Positions 43,486-51,721 of a stretch of DNA of 64,000 bases are shown here, piece after piece. The stretch lies in assembly GCA_964423575.1 (NCBI GenBank), contig CAYRFF010000003.1, positions 53,925-117,924 of the forward strand, read 5' to 3'. Every line of letters begins with the position of its first letter. The stretch's first letter is position 1. Source of the DNA: CAYRFF01 sp964423575. Lineage in GTDB: Bacteria > Bacteroidota > Bacteroidia > Chitinophagales > Saprospiraceae. The position numbers and the translations under genes were made by a program. Under the pieces are notes generated by a model. That model was not told the DNA's origin and did no database searches. It worked only from the letters and a program-made list of their open reading frames with translations.

Positions 43486-43534
43486 CCTCGCTTTAGAAAA
43501 AGGGGCTATTGGAAGACAGTAAAATGTAAATATT

Positions 43535-43954
43535 ATGTTACAGCCAAGACGGACAAAGTATAGAAAACAGTTTAAAGGAAGAAATAGAGGAAACGCAGGT
43601 CGTGGTACGACAATTTCATTTGGTTCCTTTGGTATTAAAGCGCTGGAAAACAAGCGACTTACAGCAAGGCAGATAGAGGCTGCGAGGATTGCATTAACCA
43701 GGCACATGAAAAGGGAAGGTAGAGTATGGTTGAGAGTGTTTCCTGATAAGCCGATTACCACTAAGCCGCAAGAGGTGAGAATGGGTAAGGGTAAGGGATC
43801 ACTTGATCATTATATTGCTGAAATTCAACCAGGGAGAATCATCTTTGAGATAGATGGTGTTTCCTTGGCTACTGCTAGGGAGGCACTGCGCCTTGGAGCG
43901 CAGAAACTTCCATTTAAGACGAAATTTGTCGTCCGTACTGATTATGTAATGTAA
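43535..43954 (+). CDS. rplP: Ribosomal protein uL16
   Basis: The 139-residue protein MLQPRRTKYRKQFKGRNRG has TTISFGSFGIKALENKRLTARQIEAARIALTRHMKREGRVWLRVFPDKPITTKPQEVRMGKGKGS. The conserved Arg of the hydroxylated RMGKGKG loop is present. It lies at the A-site tRNA elbow. Confidence 0.97.
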   Translation: MLQPRRTKYRKQFKGRNRGNAGRGTTISFGSFGIKALENKRLTARQIEAARIALTRHMKREGRVWLRVFPDKPITTKPQEVRMGKGKGSLDHYIAEIQPGRIIFEIDGVSLATAREALRLGAQKLPFKTKFVVRTDYVM

Positions 43955-43968
43955 AAAAGGTCTAGATT

Positions 43969-44187
43969 ATGGCTAACGCTGATAGAAAGAGATTTAAAAA
44001 TATATTGACAGACGAGTTGGAGAGGGAATTGAGAGAAGCTGAAGAAGCTTACACAAATCTCTTCTTTGAACATTCAACAAAAGGTCTGGACAATCCGATA
44101 GTGTTGAGAAATATCCGTAGAGATATTGCAAGAATGAAAACAGAGTTGAGAGCGCGTAGTATTAAGGAAAATACTTCTGCTGAATAA
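43969..44187 (+). CDS. rpmC: Ribosomal protein uL29
   Basis: The 72-residue two-helix protein has TDELERELREAEEAYTNLFFEHSTKGLDNPIVLRNIRRDIARMKTELRAR. It lies at the tunnel exit beside L23, 14 bp after rplP. Confidence 0.94.
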   Translation: MANADRKRFKNILTDELERELREAEEAYTNLFFEHSTKGLDNPIVLRNIRRDIARMKTELRARSIKENTSAE

Positions 44188-44224
44188 AATTATTAATAAA
44201 GAATAATAGTGTAAATATTATCTC

Positions 44225-44482
44225 ATGAGTGATATTAAGATAATCAAGTCAAAGATCGGCATAGTAGTGAGTGATAAAATGGATAAATCTATCGCTGTAT
44301 CTGTTGAAAGAGTAAAAAAACACCCCATGTACGGTAAGTTTATTACGCGTAGTAGAAAAATCATTGCTCATGATGAGACCAATGACGCTAGAGAAGGGGA
44401 CAAGGTAAGAATTGAGGAAACTCGACCTATCAGTAAAAGAAAAAAATGGAAACTCACTCATATTATTGAGAGAGCTAAGTAA
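44225..44482 (+). CDS. rpsQ: Ribosomal protein uS17
   Basis: The 85-residue OB-fold protein has KIGIVVSDKMDKSIAVSVERVKKHPMYGKFITRSRKIIAHDETNDAREGDKVRIEETRPISKRKKWKL. The family signature GDxVRIxExRPxSKxKxW is complete. Confidence 0.96.
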   Translation: MSDIKIIKSKIGIVVSDKMDKSIAVSVERVKKHPMYGKFITRSRKIIAHDETNDAREGDKVRIEETRPISKRKKWKLTHIIERAK

Positions 44483-44522
44483 AAGAAGGCAGTATTCTAG
44501 AAACGAATAAAGAATATTAGTA

Positions 44523-44888
44523 ATGATACAACAAGAATCAAGATTAAAAGTAGCAGATAACAGTGGAGCAAAAGAAGTGCTCTGCATCCGTGTTATGGGT
44601 GGATCAGGAAAGCGCTATGCAACTGTTGGAGACCAGATCGTGGTTTCAGTAAAACATACTTCTCCTGGCGGTATCAAGAAAGGTACTGTTTCCAAGGCAG
44701 TAATTGTAAGAGTTAAAAAGGAGATTCGTCGCAGAGATGGATCCTATATAAGATTTGACGATAATGCTGTTGTATTGTTAACACCACAGGATGAGCCTAG
44801 AGGTACGAGAATTTTTGGACCTGTTGCTAGAGAATTGAGAGAAAACAATTACATGCGTATTGTTTCTCTAGCTCCTGAAGTATTGTAA
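44523..44888 (+). CDS. rplN: Ribosomal protein uL14
   Basis: The 121-residue protein MIQQESRLKVADNSGAKEVLCIRVMGG has IVSVKHTSPGGIKKG and RGTRIFGPVARELRE. The start is MIQ, where the Met-Ile-Gln is invariant. It marks the start of the spc block 40 bp behind rpsQ. Confidence 0.97.
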   Translation: MIQQESRLKVADNSGAKEVLCIRVMGGSGKRYATVGDQIVVSVKHTSPGGIKKGTVSKAVIVRVKKEIRRRDGSYIRFDDNAVVLLTPQDEPRGTRIFGPVARELRENNYMRIVSLAPEVL

Positions 44889-44918
44889 GAAATTAACACT
44901 ATTCAATATATTACTACG

Positions 44919-45248
44919 ATGAAGAAGACCAAGACTGTTAAGTGGAAATTGAAAAAGGGCGATAGAGTCGTTGTGATCAGCGGCGAGTCCAAAAACATGA
45001 AAGGAGAGATCCTTGCTGTGGACAGAGAGAAAGGAAAAGTTATTGTTGAAGGTGTGAATCTTGTGAAAAAGCACTTACAACCAACTCAGGACCACAAGGG
45101 AGGGATCGTTGAGCAACCGGCATATATCAATATATCCAATGTTATGCTCATTGACCCTAAAAGTGGTGAACCCACTAGAGTAGGAAGAAAACTTGTTGAT
45201 GGAAAGTATCAACGATATTCAAAAAAATCAGGTGAAATTATCAAATAA
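44919..45248 (+). CDS. rplX: Ribosomal protein uL24
   Basis: The 109-residue KOW-domain protein has KLKKGDRVVVISGESKNMKGEILAVDREKGKVIVEGVNLVKKHLQPTQDHKGGIVEQPAYINISNVMLIDPKSG. The stop TAA overlaps the rplE ATG by one base. Confidence 0.96.
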   Translation: MKKTKTVKWKLKKGDRVVVISGESKNMKGEILAVDREKGKVIVEGVNLVKKHLQPTQDHKGGIVEQPAYINISNVMLIDPKSGEPTRVGRKLVDGKYQRYSKKSGEIIK

Positions 45249-45808
45249 TGAGTTACGAACCGAGATTATATAAGAAATACAAGGAGGAGATTGTGCCTCA
45301 GATGATGGAAAAGTTTAATTATGATTCCATCATGGGAGTTCCTAAGATTACTAAGATTAGTATTAATCAAGGTATCGGAAGAGCTATACAGGATAAAAAG
45401 ATAATTGAAAAATCCGTAGAAGAACTTAGCATTATTGCAGGTCAGAAAGCAGTTTCCACAAAAGCGAGGAAATCTATCGCCAACTTTCATTTGAGAGATG
45501 GAATGATTGTAGGAACTAAAGTTACTCTGAGAAGAAAGCAGATGTATGAGTTTATGGATAGACTACTTACTGTGTCTTTGGCTCGTGTAAGAGACTTTCG
45601 AGGTGTAAACGACAAGAGCTTTGACGGAAGAGGTAACTACGCACTAGGAATTGAAGAGCAAATAATCTTTCCTGAAATCAAGGTAGATCAGGTAGATAAT
45701 ATCCGTGGTATGGATATAACATTCGTTACAACTGCGGAAACTGATGCGGAGGCTTATGAATTATTAAAGCTTTTCGGTATGCCTTTTAAAAATATTCACA
45801 ATAATTAA
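45248..45808 (+). CDS. rplE: Ribosomal protein uL5
   Basis: The 186-residue protein has MGVPKITKISINQGIGRAIQDKKIIEKSVEEL and AFEFMDRLLTVSLARVRDFRG-type P-site loop sequences (YEFMDRLLTVSLARVRDFRGVNDKSFDG). It binds 5S rRNA and P-site tRNA. It is translationally coupled to rplX. Confidence 0.96.
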   Translation: MSYEPRLYKKYKEEIVPQMMEKFNYDSIMGVPKITKISINQGIGRAIQDKKIIEKSVEELSIIAGQKAVSTKARKSIANFHLRDGMIVGTKVTLRRKQMYEFMDRLLTVSLARVRDFRGVNDKSFDGRGNYALGIEEQIIFPEIKVDQVDNIRGMDITFVTTAETDAEAYELLKLFGMPFKNIHNN

Positions 45809-45811
45809 TTT

Positions 45812-46081
45812 ATGGCACGTAAATCACTGATAGCAAGAGAAGTTAAAAGACAAAAACTTGTCGATAAATACGCTGAATTGCGTAAAAAACTGAAGGAAGA
45901 AGGTCGGTATGATGAATTGGATAAATTACCCAGAAATTCAAACCCTGCCAGGCTTCGTAACAGATGTCGCTTAACAGGAAGACCTAGAGGTTATATCAGA
46001 AAAGCAGGACTTTGCAGAAATAAATTCAGAGAACTTGCGCTGGATGGAAAGCTTCCTGGAATAACTAAGGCAAGTTGGTAA
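45812..46081 (+). CDS. rpsN: Ribosomal protein uS14, long zinc-free form
   Basis: The 89-residue form MARKSLIAREVKRQKLVDKY has the conserved RLRNRCRLTGRPRGYIRKAGLCRNKFRELALDGKLPG, without the CxxC pairs of the short zinc form. Zinc independence is as in most Bacteroidota. Confidence 0.96.
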   Translation: MARKSLIAREVKRQKLVDKYAELRKKLKEEGRYDELDKLPRNSNPARLRNRCRLTGRPRGYIRKAGLCRNKFRELALDGKLPGITKASW

Positions 46082-46112
46082 TATATTTAGTAGAAAAGAG
46101 AAATGTGATACA

Positions 46113-46511
46113 ATGGCAGCTAATGATCCAATAGCAGATTACCTAACGCGCTTAAGAAATGCGCAACTCGCAGGACATAGAATGGTAGATATCCCGGCTT
46201 CTAATGTTAAGAAGAAGATTACCGAGATACTTTATGACCAAGGTTATATCCTGAGATATAAGTTTGTCGAAGATGACAAGCAAGGTACAATTAGAATCGC
46301 TATCAAATACAATAAAGAGGGTGAGCCTGTTATAAAGAAAATGGGAAGAATTTCCCGTCAGAGCTTACGCAAATATTCTAAAGCGCAGGATATCCCCCGA
46401 GTAATTAACGGACTTGGTATTTCTATCGTCTCAACCTCACATGGAATTATGACTGATAAGAAAGCGCGAGAAATGAATGTAGGAGGTGAAATCCTTTGTT
46501 ACGTTTATTAA
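46113..46511 (+). CDS. rpsH: Ribosomal protein uS8
   Basis: The 132-residue protein has DPIADYLTRLRNAQLAGHRMVDIPASNVKKKITEIL and a C-terminal STSHGIMTDKKAREMNVGGEILCYVY. The STSxGxMTxxxAR 16S-contact motif is intact. In E. coli S8 is the spc-operon repressor. 12-mer copy 10 lies within it. Confidence 0.97.
   Translation: MAANDPIADYLTRLRNAQLAGHRMVDIPASNVKKKITEILYDQGYILRYKFVEDDKQGTIRIAIKYNKEGEPVIKKMGRISRQSLRKYSKAQDIPRVINGLGISIVSTSHGIMTDKKAREMNVGGEILCYVY
46363..46374 (-). repeat. 12-mer ATTTGCGNAAGC, copy 10 (N=T)
   Basis: Exact minus-strand match, inside rpsH, where the plus strand encodes Leu-Arg-Lys-Tyr. It is one of only two exact copies in the 18-kb ribosomal cluster. Confidence 0.75.
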
Positions 46512-46536
46512 TATTTAACCTTTAAGAAACATTGTT

Positions 46537-47091
46537 ATGTCAAGAATAGGTAAAGCACCGATTGAATTATCCGATAAAGTAGAAATTACAATTTCTAAAG
46601 GAAATGAAGTAACTGTTAAAGGACCTAATGGTACCTTGACCAGACAACTTGATCCGGATATGGAAATCGTAGTGGAAGATGGACAGGTAATTGTGAAAAG
46701 ACCTACTGATCAGCAACACCATAGAGCAATGCACGGATTGACAAGATCACTTCTTTTTAATATGGTGCACGGCGTTACAGAAGGGTATGAAAAGGTTCTA
46801 GAATTGGTGGGTATCGGTTTTAGAGCTTCCAATACAGGAAACCTCCTGGAACTACAAGTTGGGTATTCTCACCCGATAATGTTTGCTATCCCGGACGAAG
46901 TAAGTCTGGAGACGGAAACTAAAAAAGGAAGAAATCCTATGATTACCTTGAAATCTGCCAATAAAGAATTGATTGGTCAGGTGGCAGCTAAAATACGCGC
47001 ATTCAGAAAGCCTGAGCCGTATAAGGGTAAGGGAATCAGATACCAGGATGAGTGGATCAGAAGAAAAGCAGGAAAAGCTATTGCAAAATAA
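46537..47091 (+). CDS. rplF: Ribosomal protein uL6
   Basis: The 184-residue protein MSRIGKAPIELSDKVEITI has two repeated RRM-like halves and the C-terminal PEPYKGKGIRYQDEWIRRKAGKAIAK (KPPEPYKGKGIRY motif). It lies near the GTPase centre. Confidence 0.97.
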   Translation: MSRIGKAPIELSDKVEITISKGNEVTVKGPNGTLTRQLDPDMEIVVEDGQVIVKRPTDQQHHRAMHGLTRSLLFNMVHGVTEGYEKVLELVGIGFRASNTGNLLELQVGYSHPIMFAIPDEVSLETETKKGRNPMITLKSANKELIGQVAAKIRAFRKPEPYKGKGIRYQDEWIRRKAGKAIAK

Positions 47092-47117
47092 TATCGTTAA
47101 TTAAGAATTGAATTGTA

Positions 47118-47471
47118 ATGAGAGTTGATAAGACAGCGAGAAGAAATAAGATAAAAAGAAGGATCAGATCCAAAATATTTGGTGATTCCAATCGCCCTAG
47201 ACTCAGCGTTTTCAGAAGTAATAAGCAGATTTATGCTCAGATAATTGACGACCTGTCAGGGAAGACTATTGTAAGCGCGAGTTCATTACAGCTTGAGCTT
47301 AATGGTGAAGAAAATAAAACTGATATCGCTAAAAAAGTTGGTCTGAAACTTGCTGATGCAGCATTAGCTAATAATATAAATCAGGTTGTTTTTGACAGAA
47401 GTGGATATCTATACCACGGAAGAGTGAAAGCACTCGCTGACGGAGCGAGGGAAGGAGGACTTAAATTATAA
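47118..47471 (+). CDS. rplR: Ribosomal protein uL18
   Basis: The 117-residue protein has RIRSKIFGDSNRPRLSVFRSNKQIYAQIIDDLSGKTIVSASS and the end VVFDRSGYLYHGRVKALADGAREGGLKL. It is a 5S rRNA binder in the central protuberance. Confidence 0.96.
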   Translation: MRVDKTARRNKIKRRIRSKIFGDSNRPRLSVFRSNKQIYAQIIDDLSGKTIVSASSLQLELNGEENKTDIAKKVGLKLADAALANNINQVVFDRSGYLYHGRVKALADGAREGGLKL

Positions 47472-47489
47472 ATTGTACAAGAGGTTATT

Positions 47490-48008
47490 ATGACTAAGCA
47501 TAGAGTTAAAAGAATAAATCCGGCAGAGCTGGAACTGAGTGAAAAGCTGGTAACTCTTAACCGAGTTGCAACTGTGACTAAAGGGGGTAGAACTTTCTCT
47601 TTCTCAGCACTTGTTGTTGTAGGAAATAGCAATGGAATTGCCGGTTATGGTACAGGGAAGGCTCGCGACGTTTCTGAAGCTATTGCTAAAGCAGTGGATG
47701 ATGGGAAGAAAAATCTAATGAAGTTTCCTATTCATGAAGGGACTATCCCACATGAGCAGAAAGGAAAGTTCGGTGCTGGTAAGGTTCTTATTAAGCCGGC
47801 AGCTGATGGTACTGGAGTTATTGCAGGTGGATCCATGCGTGCGGTTCTTGAGATTGCAGGGATTAGAAACGTACTTGCTAAGTCACAGGGCTCAGCAAAC
47901 CCACATAACGTGGTTAAGGCTACCTTTGACGCATTGCTTAAGTTGAGATCTCCACTTGATATTGCTAGAGAGAGAGGAATTTCCGTAAATAAAGTTTTTA
48001 ACGGTTGA
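47490..48008 (+). CDS. rpsE: Ribosomal protein uS5
   Basis: The 172-residue protein has LVTLNRVATVTKGGRTFSFSALVVVGNSNGIAGYGTGKARDVSEAIAKAVDDGKKNL, then GTGVIAGGSMRAVLEIAGIRNVLAKSQGSANPHNVVKATFDALLKL. The ram and spectinomycin loop (TKGGRTFSF) is normal. It lies at the mRNA entry. Confidence 0.97.
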   Translation: MTKHRVKRINPAELELSEKLVTLNRVATVTKGGRTFSFSALVVVGNSNGIAGYGTGKARDVSEAIAKAVDDGKKNLMKFPIHEGTIPHEQKGKFGAGKVLIKPAADGTGVIAGGSMRAVLEIAGIRNVLAKSQGSANPHNVVKATFDALLKLRSPLDIARERGISVNKVFNG

Positions 48009-48040
48009 TATTTACCTAAAGAGATAAAAAATCTGTTCTG

Positions 48041-48220
48041 ATGACGAAAGTAAAGATAAAGCAGGTGAGAAGTGCTATCGGTAGTACCAAAAGACAAAAA
48101 GGTACATTGCATGCTATTGGTTTGAGAAAAATCAATCATACAGTCGAGCATGAAATGACAGCACAATTAAAAGGAATGATTGAAAAAGTTAAACATCTTA
48201 TTCAGGTAGAAGAAATATAA
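48041..48220 (+). CDS. rpmD: Ribosomal protein uL30
   Basis: A 59-residue reading frame, below a usual ORF cut-off, reads MTKVKIKQVRSAIGSTKRQ and continues KGTLHAIGLRKINHTVEHE, the L30 signature. It ends TAA at 48220 between rpsE and rplO, the position expected in the spc order. Confidence 0.95.
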   Translation: MTKVKIKQVRSAIGSTKRQKGTLHAIGLRKINHTVEHEMTAQLKGMIEKVKHLIQVEEI

Positions 48221-48240
48221 GGTATTTGCGTAAGCATACC
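48221..48240 (+). other. Palindromic element with 12-mer copy 11 between rpmD and rplO
   Basis: GGTAT at 48221-48225 and ATACC at 48236-48240 form a 5-bp inverted repeat around TTGCGTAAGC. The 12-mer itself (48224-48235) overlaps both arms. It begins directly after the rpmD stop. Confidence 0.5.
48224..48235 (+). repeat. 12-mer ATTTGCGNAAGC, copy 11 (N=T)
   Basis: Exact plus-strand match in the 48-bp rpmD-rplO gap. It is the only intergenic copy in the ribosomal cluster. Confidence 0.75.
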
Positions 48241-48268
48241 CTGAAAAGTGTTCAAAAGATACAAACTT

Positions 48269-48715
48269 ATGGAATTACATAATTTAAAGCCGGCAAAAGG
48301 TTCTGTTAAAAACCGAAAAAGAGTAGGGCGTGGAGTTGGAAGCGGACTAGGTAGAACCAGTGGCAGAGGACATAAAGGTGCAAAATCCAGATCCGGATAT
48401 CGCCAAAGAAGATATTATGAAGGGGGGCAGACTCCACTTCAGATGAGATTACCTAAATTCGGATTTAAAAATCCTAATGAAAAGGTATATCGCGTGTTTA
48501 ACCTTGAAAGACTTGAAAGTATTGCTGATAAGCATGGTATCAATGAAATCAGCACCGAGTTTCTCGTTGAGCACGGATACGTGAAAAGCTATGATCTTGT
48601 GAAAGTTCTCGGAGAAGGAGAATTGAGCAAGAGCTTAAACATAAAAGTTAATGCCGCTTCAAAGTCAGCACAAGCAGCAATTGAAAGCAAGGGTGGGTCA
48701 GTAACATTCGTCTAA
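48269..48715 (+). CDS. rplO: Ribosomal protein uL15
   Basis: I start it at the ATG at 48269, MELHNLKPAKGSVKNRKRVGRG, which is the family start; the longer frame opens at GTG seven codons upstream. It has 148 residues, with the glycine/basic RNA-binding arm GSGLGRTSGRGHKGAKSRSGY and the C-terminal AASKSAQAAIESKGGSVTFV. Confidence 0.96.
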   Translation: MELHNLKPAKGSVKNRKRVGRGVGSGLGRTSGRGHKGAKSRSGYRQRRYYEGGQTPLQMRLPKFGFKNPNEKVYRVFNLERLESIADKHGINEISTEFLVEHGYVKSYDLVKVLGEGELSKSLNIKVNAASKSAQAAIESKGGSVTFV

Positions 48716-48724
48716 ATTCCAGGA

Positions 48725-50092
48725 ATGAAGAAGTTTATAGAAACGATAAAGAATATATGGAAAATTAAGGAACTCAGAGAGCGCCTGATTTATGCATTGG
48801 GATTATTAGCTGTCTATAGATTGGGTTCCTTTATCTTGCTACCTGGAGTTGTTCCTTCTGCTATGAAGGCTGCTACTGAAGGTAGATCAGCAAATAACCT
48901 ACTGGAGTTGGTAAACCTCTTTACGGGAGGTGCATTTAACCAAGCAGCTATATTTGCGCTCGGAATTATGCCATATATTACTGCTGCGATTATTGTGCAG
49001 TTACTAGGCTTCGCAGTTCCTTATTTTCAGAAATTACAGCAGAAAGAAGGTGAAAGTGGAAGGAAGAAACTTACTCAAATCACTCGTTTATTAACGGTAT
49101 TTATTACATTGGTTCAGGGTGGGGGTTACTTGAGTCTGATCGCATCATACAATGCTATATCACCTCAGATTGACCTCAATATATTCTGGATTTCCAATAT
49201 AATTATCCTTTCAGCTGGTACTGTCTTTGCGATGTGGCTAGGAGAAAAAATTACAGAAGACGGTATTGGTAACGGTATCTCACTCTTGATTACTATCGGT
49301 ATTATTGCCGGATTGCCACAAGCTATAACCTTCGAGTTGCAGTCGCAGATGGAAGGTACGGGAATGCTGATATTTATCCTTGAGCTTGTATTGTTATTCA
49401 TTGTAATAATGGCTACAGTGCTTATTGTACAGGGAGTACGAAAGATTCCTATTCAGTTTGCTAAGAGAATGGTAGGGAGAGGATCTAATACCATACCTAC
49501 TGCAGGAGCCAGAGACTATATTCCGGTTAAAGTTAACGCTTCCGGAGTTATGCCTATTATCTTTGCGCAAGCGATAATGTTCTTGCCGATGACTGTTGCA
49601 CAATATGCAATGGGTGATGATGGGTCTTCATCTGAGGGCGTTATGGCAGCTCTGATGAATCCATTCTCATTCTGGTATTCTGTTGTGTACTTTATTTTGG
49701 TTGTTGCCTTTACTTATGTGTACACTGCGTTATTGGTAAACCCTAAGCAGTATGCTGAATATTTAAAAAGACAGAATGCCTTTATACCTGGAGTTAAGCC
49801 AGGGAAGGATACAGAAGACTTTATCGATACGACCACTACTCGTGTAACATTACCTGGATCCATATTCCTGGGACTCATTGCAATTTTCCCTGCCTTTGCA
49901 GTAGCATTTGGTGTGAATCAAGGATTTGCAATATTCTTCGGGGGTACTTCACTACTTATTATTGTTGCAGTAGTACTTGATACACTACAGCAGATTGAAA
50001 GTTATCTGTTGATGAGAAAGTATGATGGATTGATTAAATCCGGAAAACTGAAGAGTAGAAGTGGAGGTCTGACTATCGGAGCTTCAATGTAA
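48725..50092 (+). CDS. secY: SecY: protein-conducting channel of the Sec translocon
   Basis: The 455-residue membrane protein has ten helices: TM1-TM2 plug region (LLELVNLFTGGAFNQAAIFALGIMPYITAAIIVQLL), the TM5 and TM7 pore ring, the cytoplasmic loop between TM8 and TM9 (KPGKDTEDFIDTTTTRVTLPGSIFLG) and a C-terminal DGLIKSGKLKSR. It works with SecDF of this window. A near-match of the 12-mer (CTTTGCGCAAGC) lies at 49561. Confidence 0.97.
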   Translation: MKKFIETIKNIWKIKELRERLIYALGLLAVYRLGSFILLPGVVPSAMKAATEGRSANNLLELVNLFTGGAFNQAAIFALGIMPYITAAIIVQLLGFAVPYFQKLQQKEGESGRKKLTQITRLLTVFITLVQGGGYLSLIASYNAISPQIDLNIFWISNIIILSAGTVFAMWLGEKITEDGIGNGISLLITIGIIAGLPQAITFELQSQMEGTGMLIFILELVLLFIVIMATVLIVQGVRKIPIQFAKRMVGRGSNTIPTAGARDYIPVKVNASGVMPIIFAQAIMFLPMTVAQYAMGDDGSSSEGVMAALMNPFSFWYSVVYFILVVAFTYVYTALLVNPKQYAEYLKRQNAFIPGVKPGKDTEDFIDTTTTRVTLPGSIFLGLIAIFPAFAVAFGVNQGFAIFFGGTSLLIIVAVVLDTLQQIESYLLMRKYDGLIKSGKLKSRSGGLTIGASM

Positions 50093-50103
50093 AAAATCTA
50101 TCG

Positions 50104-50904
50104 ATGATTTACTTTAAGACGCATGAAGAAATTGAGCTTATAAGAGCAAGTAATATTATAGTTTCTAAAACACTTGCCCTTGTTGCTTCAGAATTGAAAG
50201 ACGGCGTTACAGGTAAATATCTGGATAAATTAGCAGAAGAATATATAAGAGATAATGGTGGGATTCCTGCGTTTAAAAACTATAACGGATTTCCTGCTAG
50301 TCTATGCGTGTCTCCTAATGAAGTTATTGTTCACGGCATACCAAATGATGTACCATTCAGAAGCGGAGATGTCGTCTCTATAGATTGTGGAGTAAACCTT
50401 AACGGATATTTCGGAGATGCTGCCTATACTTTCCTATTGGGGGAAGTTTCAGATGAAATTGTAAAGTTATGCAAGGTTACTGAAGAGTCTCTCTACATAG
50501 GAATCAATAAAGCGAGGGTCGGTGGACGCATAGGTGATATTGGATATGCGATTCAGGATTATACTGAAAGAGAGCATGGTTATTCCGTAGTAAGAGAATT
50601 GGTTGGTCACGGAGTTGGGAAGCAACTTCATGAGAGCCCTGAGGTACCTAATTACGGAAGGAGGAACAGTGGGAAAAGATTGAAAGAAGGAATGGTGATT
50701 GCGATTGAGCCGATGATCAATCTGGGGACCAGAAGAATAGTGCAGTCTGATGATGGCTGGACGATCTCGACAAGAGATAAAATGGCTTCTGCACATTATG
50801 AGCATTCAATTGCGATAACCAATAAAGGGCCTGATATTCTTTCTACACACGAGTTTCTAAAAGAAGAAATAAAAAGGAATGCAGAAATTAGGAATTTAGA
50901 TTAA
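50104..50904 (+). CDS. map: Type I methionine aminopeptidase
   Basis: The 266-residue pita-bread enzyme has the metal ligands in SIDCGVNLNGYFGDAAYTF (two Asp), GHGVGKQLHESP (His), IAIEPMINLG (Glu) and AHYEHSIAIT (Glu region), as in E. coli Map. It removes the initiator Met from nascent proteins. It lies 11 bp after secY. Confidence 0.97.
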   Translation: MIYFKTHEEIELIRASNIIVSKTLALVASELKDGVTGKYLDKLAEEYIRDNGGIPAFKNYNGFPASLCVSPNEVIVHGIPNDVPFRSGDVVSIDCGVNLNGYFGDAAYTFLLGEVSDEIVKLCKVTEESLYIGINKARVGGRIGDIGYAIQDYTEREHGYSVVRELVGHGVGKQLHESPEVPNYGRRNSGKRLKEGMVIAIEPMINLGTRRIVQSDDGWTISTRDKMASAHYEHSIAITNKGPDILSTHEFLKEEIKRNAEIRNLD

Positions 50905-50911
50905 AAAAACC

Positions 50912-50936
50912 GATATTTGCACTTCGAAATTTGAAG
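50912..50936 (+). promoter_or_regulatory. Candidate -7 element and 5' hairpin before infA
   Basis: GATATTTG (7 of 8 to TAnnTTTG) at 50912-50919 is followed by CTTC-GAAATTT-GAAG, a 4-bp hairpin ending one base before the infA ATG at 50938. This order of -7 box and short 5' hairpin is also seen before rpsL and before rplP. Confidence 0.35.
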
Positions 50937-50937
50937 C

Positions 50938-51159
50938 ATGGCTAAACAAGATGTAATAAAACAAGACGGAATCATTGAAGAATCATTATCCAATGCAATG
51001 TTTAGAGTACGATTGGAGAATGATCATGAGATAATTGCTACAATCAGCGGTAAAATGCGTATGAATTATATTCGTATTCTTCCTGGTGACAAAGTAGCTG
51101 TTGAAATGTCTCCCTATGATTTGTCTCGTGGTAGGATTACATATAGATATAAGAATTAA
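50938..51159 (+). CDS. infA: Translation initiation factor IF-1
   Basis: The 73-residue OB-fold protein has DGIIEESLSNAMFRVRLENDHEIIATISGKMRMNYIRILPGDKVAVEMSPYDLSRGRITYRYKN. It is standard except for a longer N-terminal KQD segment, and binds the 30S A-site during initiation. Confidence 0.97.
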   Translation: MAKQDVIKQDGIIEESLSNAMFRVRLENDHEIIATISGKMRMNYIRILPGDKVAVEMSPYDLSRGRITYRYKN

Positions 51160-51182
51160 TAAATAGATTAAAAGAAATAGTT

Positions 51183-51299
51183 ATGAAAGTTAGAGCTTCC
51201 GTAAAAAAGCGTTCTTCCGATTGTAAGATAGTGAGAAGACATGGGAAGGTTTACGTCATAAATAAGAAGAACCCTCGAATGAAACAACGTCAGGGGTAA
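51183..51299 (+). CDS. rpmJ: Ribosomal protein bL36, zinc-free form
   Basis: A 38-residue frame, MKVRASVKKRSSDCKIVRRHG, ends in KKNPRMKQRQG. The zinc form has C-x2-C-x12-C-x4-H; here the first Cys is Ser11 and the third is Asn, leaving Cys14 alone. It lies between infA and rpsM as in the standard order. Confidence 0.95.
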   Translation: MKVRASVKKRSSDCKIVRRHGKVYVINKKNPRMKQRQG

Positions 51300-51325
51300 T
51301 TATTGTAGAAATTAACTAGTTGTCT

Positions 51326-51703
51326 ATGGCACGTATTGCAGGAATTGACTTACCTAATAATAAGCGTGGAGTAATTGGTCTAACTTATATATATGGTATA
51401 GGTAGAACGAGCTCTTCGGAGATATTGGAGAAAGCCGGCATTGATGAAAACATCAAGGTGAAGGATTGGACTGATGATAATATCAGAGATATTTCCAGTA
51501 TTATCCAAAATGAGTATTCTGTTGAGGGGGAACTGCGTTCTCATGTGCAGATGAATATCAAGAGATTGAGAGATATTTCTTGCTATAGAGGAATCAGGCA
51601 CCGTAGAGGATTACCTGTGAGAGGACAAAGAACCAGAACTAATGCCAGAACACGTAAGGGTAAGAAGAAAACAGTTGCTAATAAAAAGAAAGTAACGAAA
51701 TAA
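51326..51703 (+). CDS. rpsM: Ribosomal protein uS13
   Basis: Starting at the ATG at 51326 (MARIAGIDLPNNKRGVIGLTYIYGIGRTSSSEIL) gives 125 residues; the open frame extends two codons to a TTG. The GIRHRRGLPVRGQRTRTNARTRKGK signature and basic tail are present. It is the first gene of the alpha block. Confidence 0.96.
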   Translation: MARIAGIDLPNNKRGVIGLTYIYGIGRTSSSEILEKAGIDENIKVKDWTDDNIRDISSIIQNEYSVEGELRSHVQMNIKRLRDISCYRGIRHRRGLPVRGQRTRTNARTRKGKKKTVANKKKVTK

Positions 51704-51721
51704 TCATTTAAGATCAGTTTT

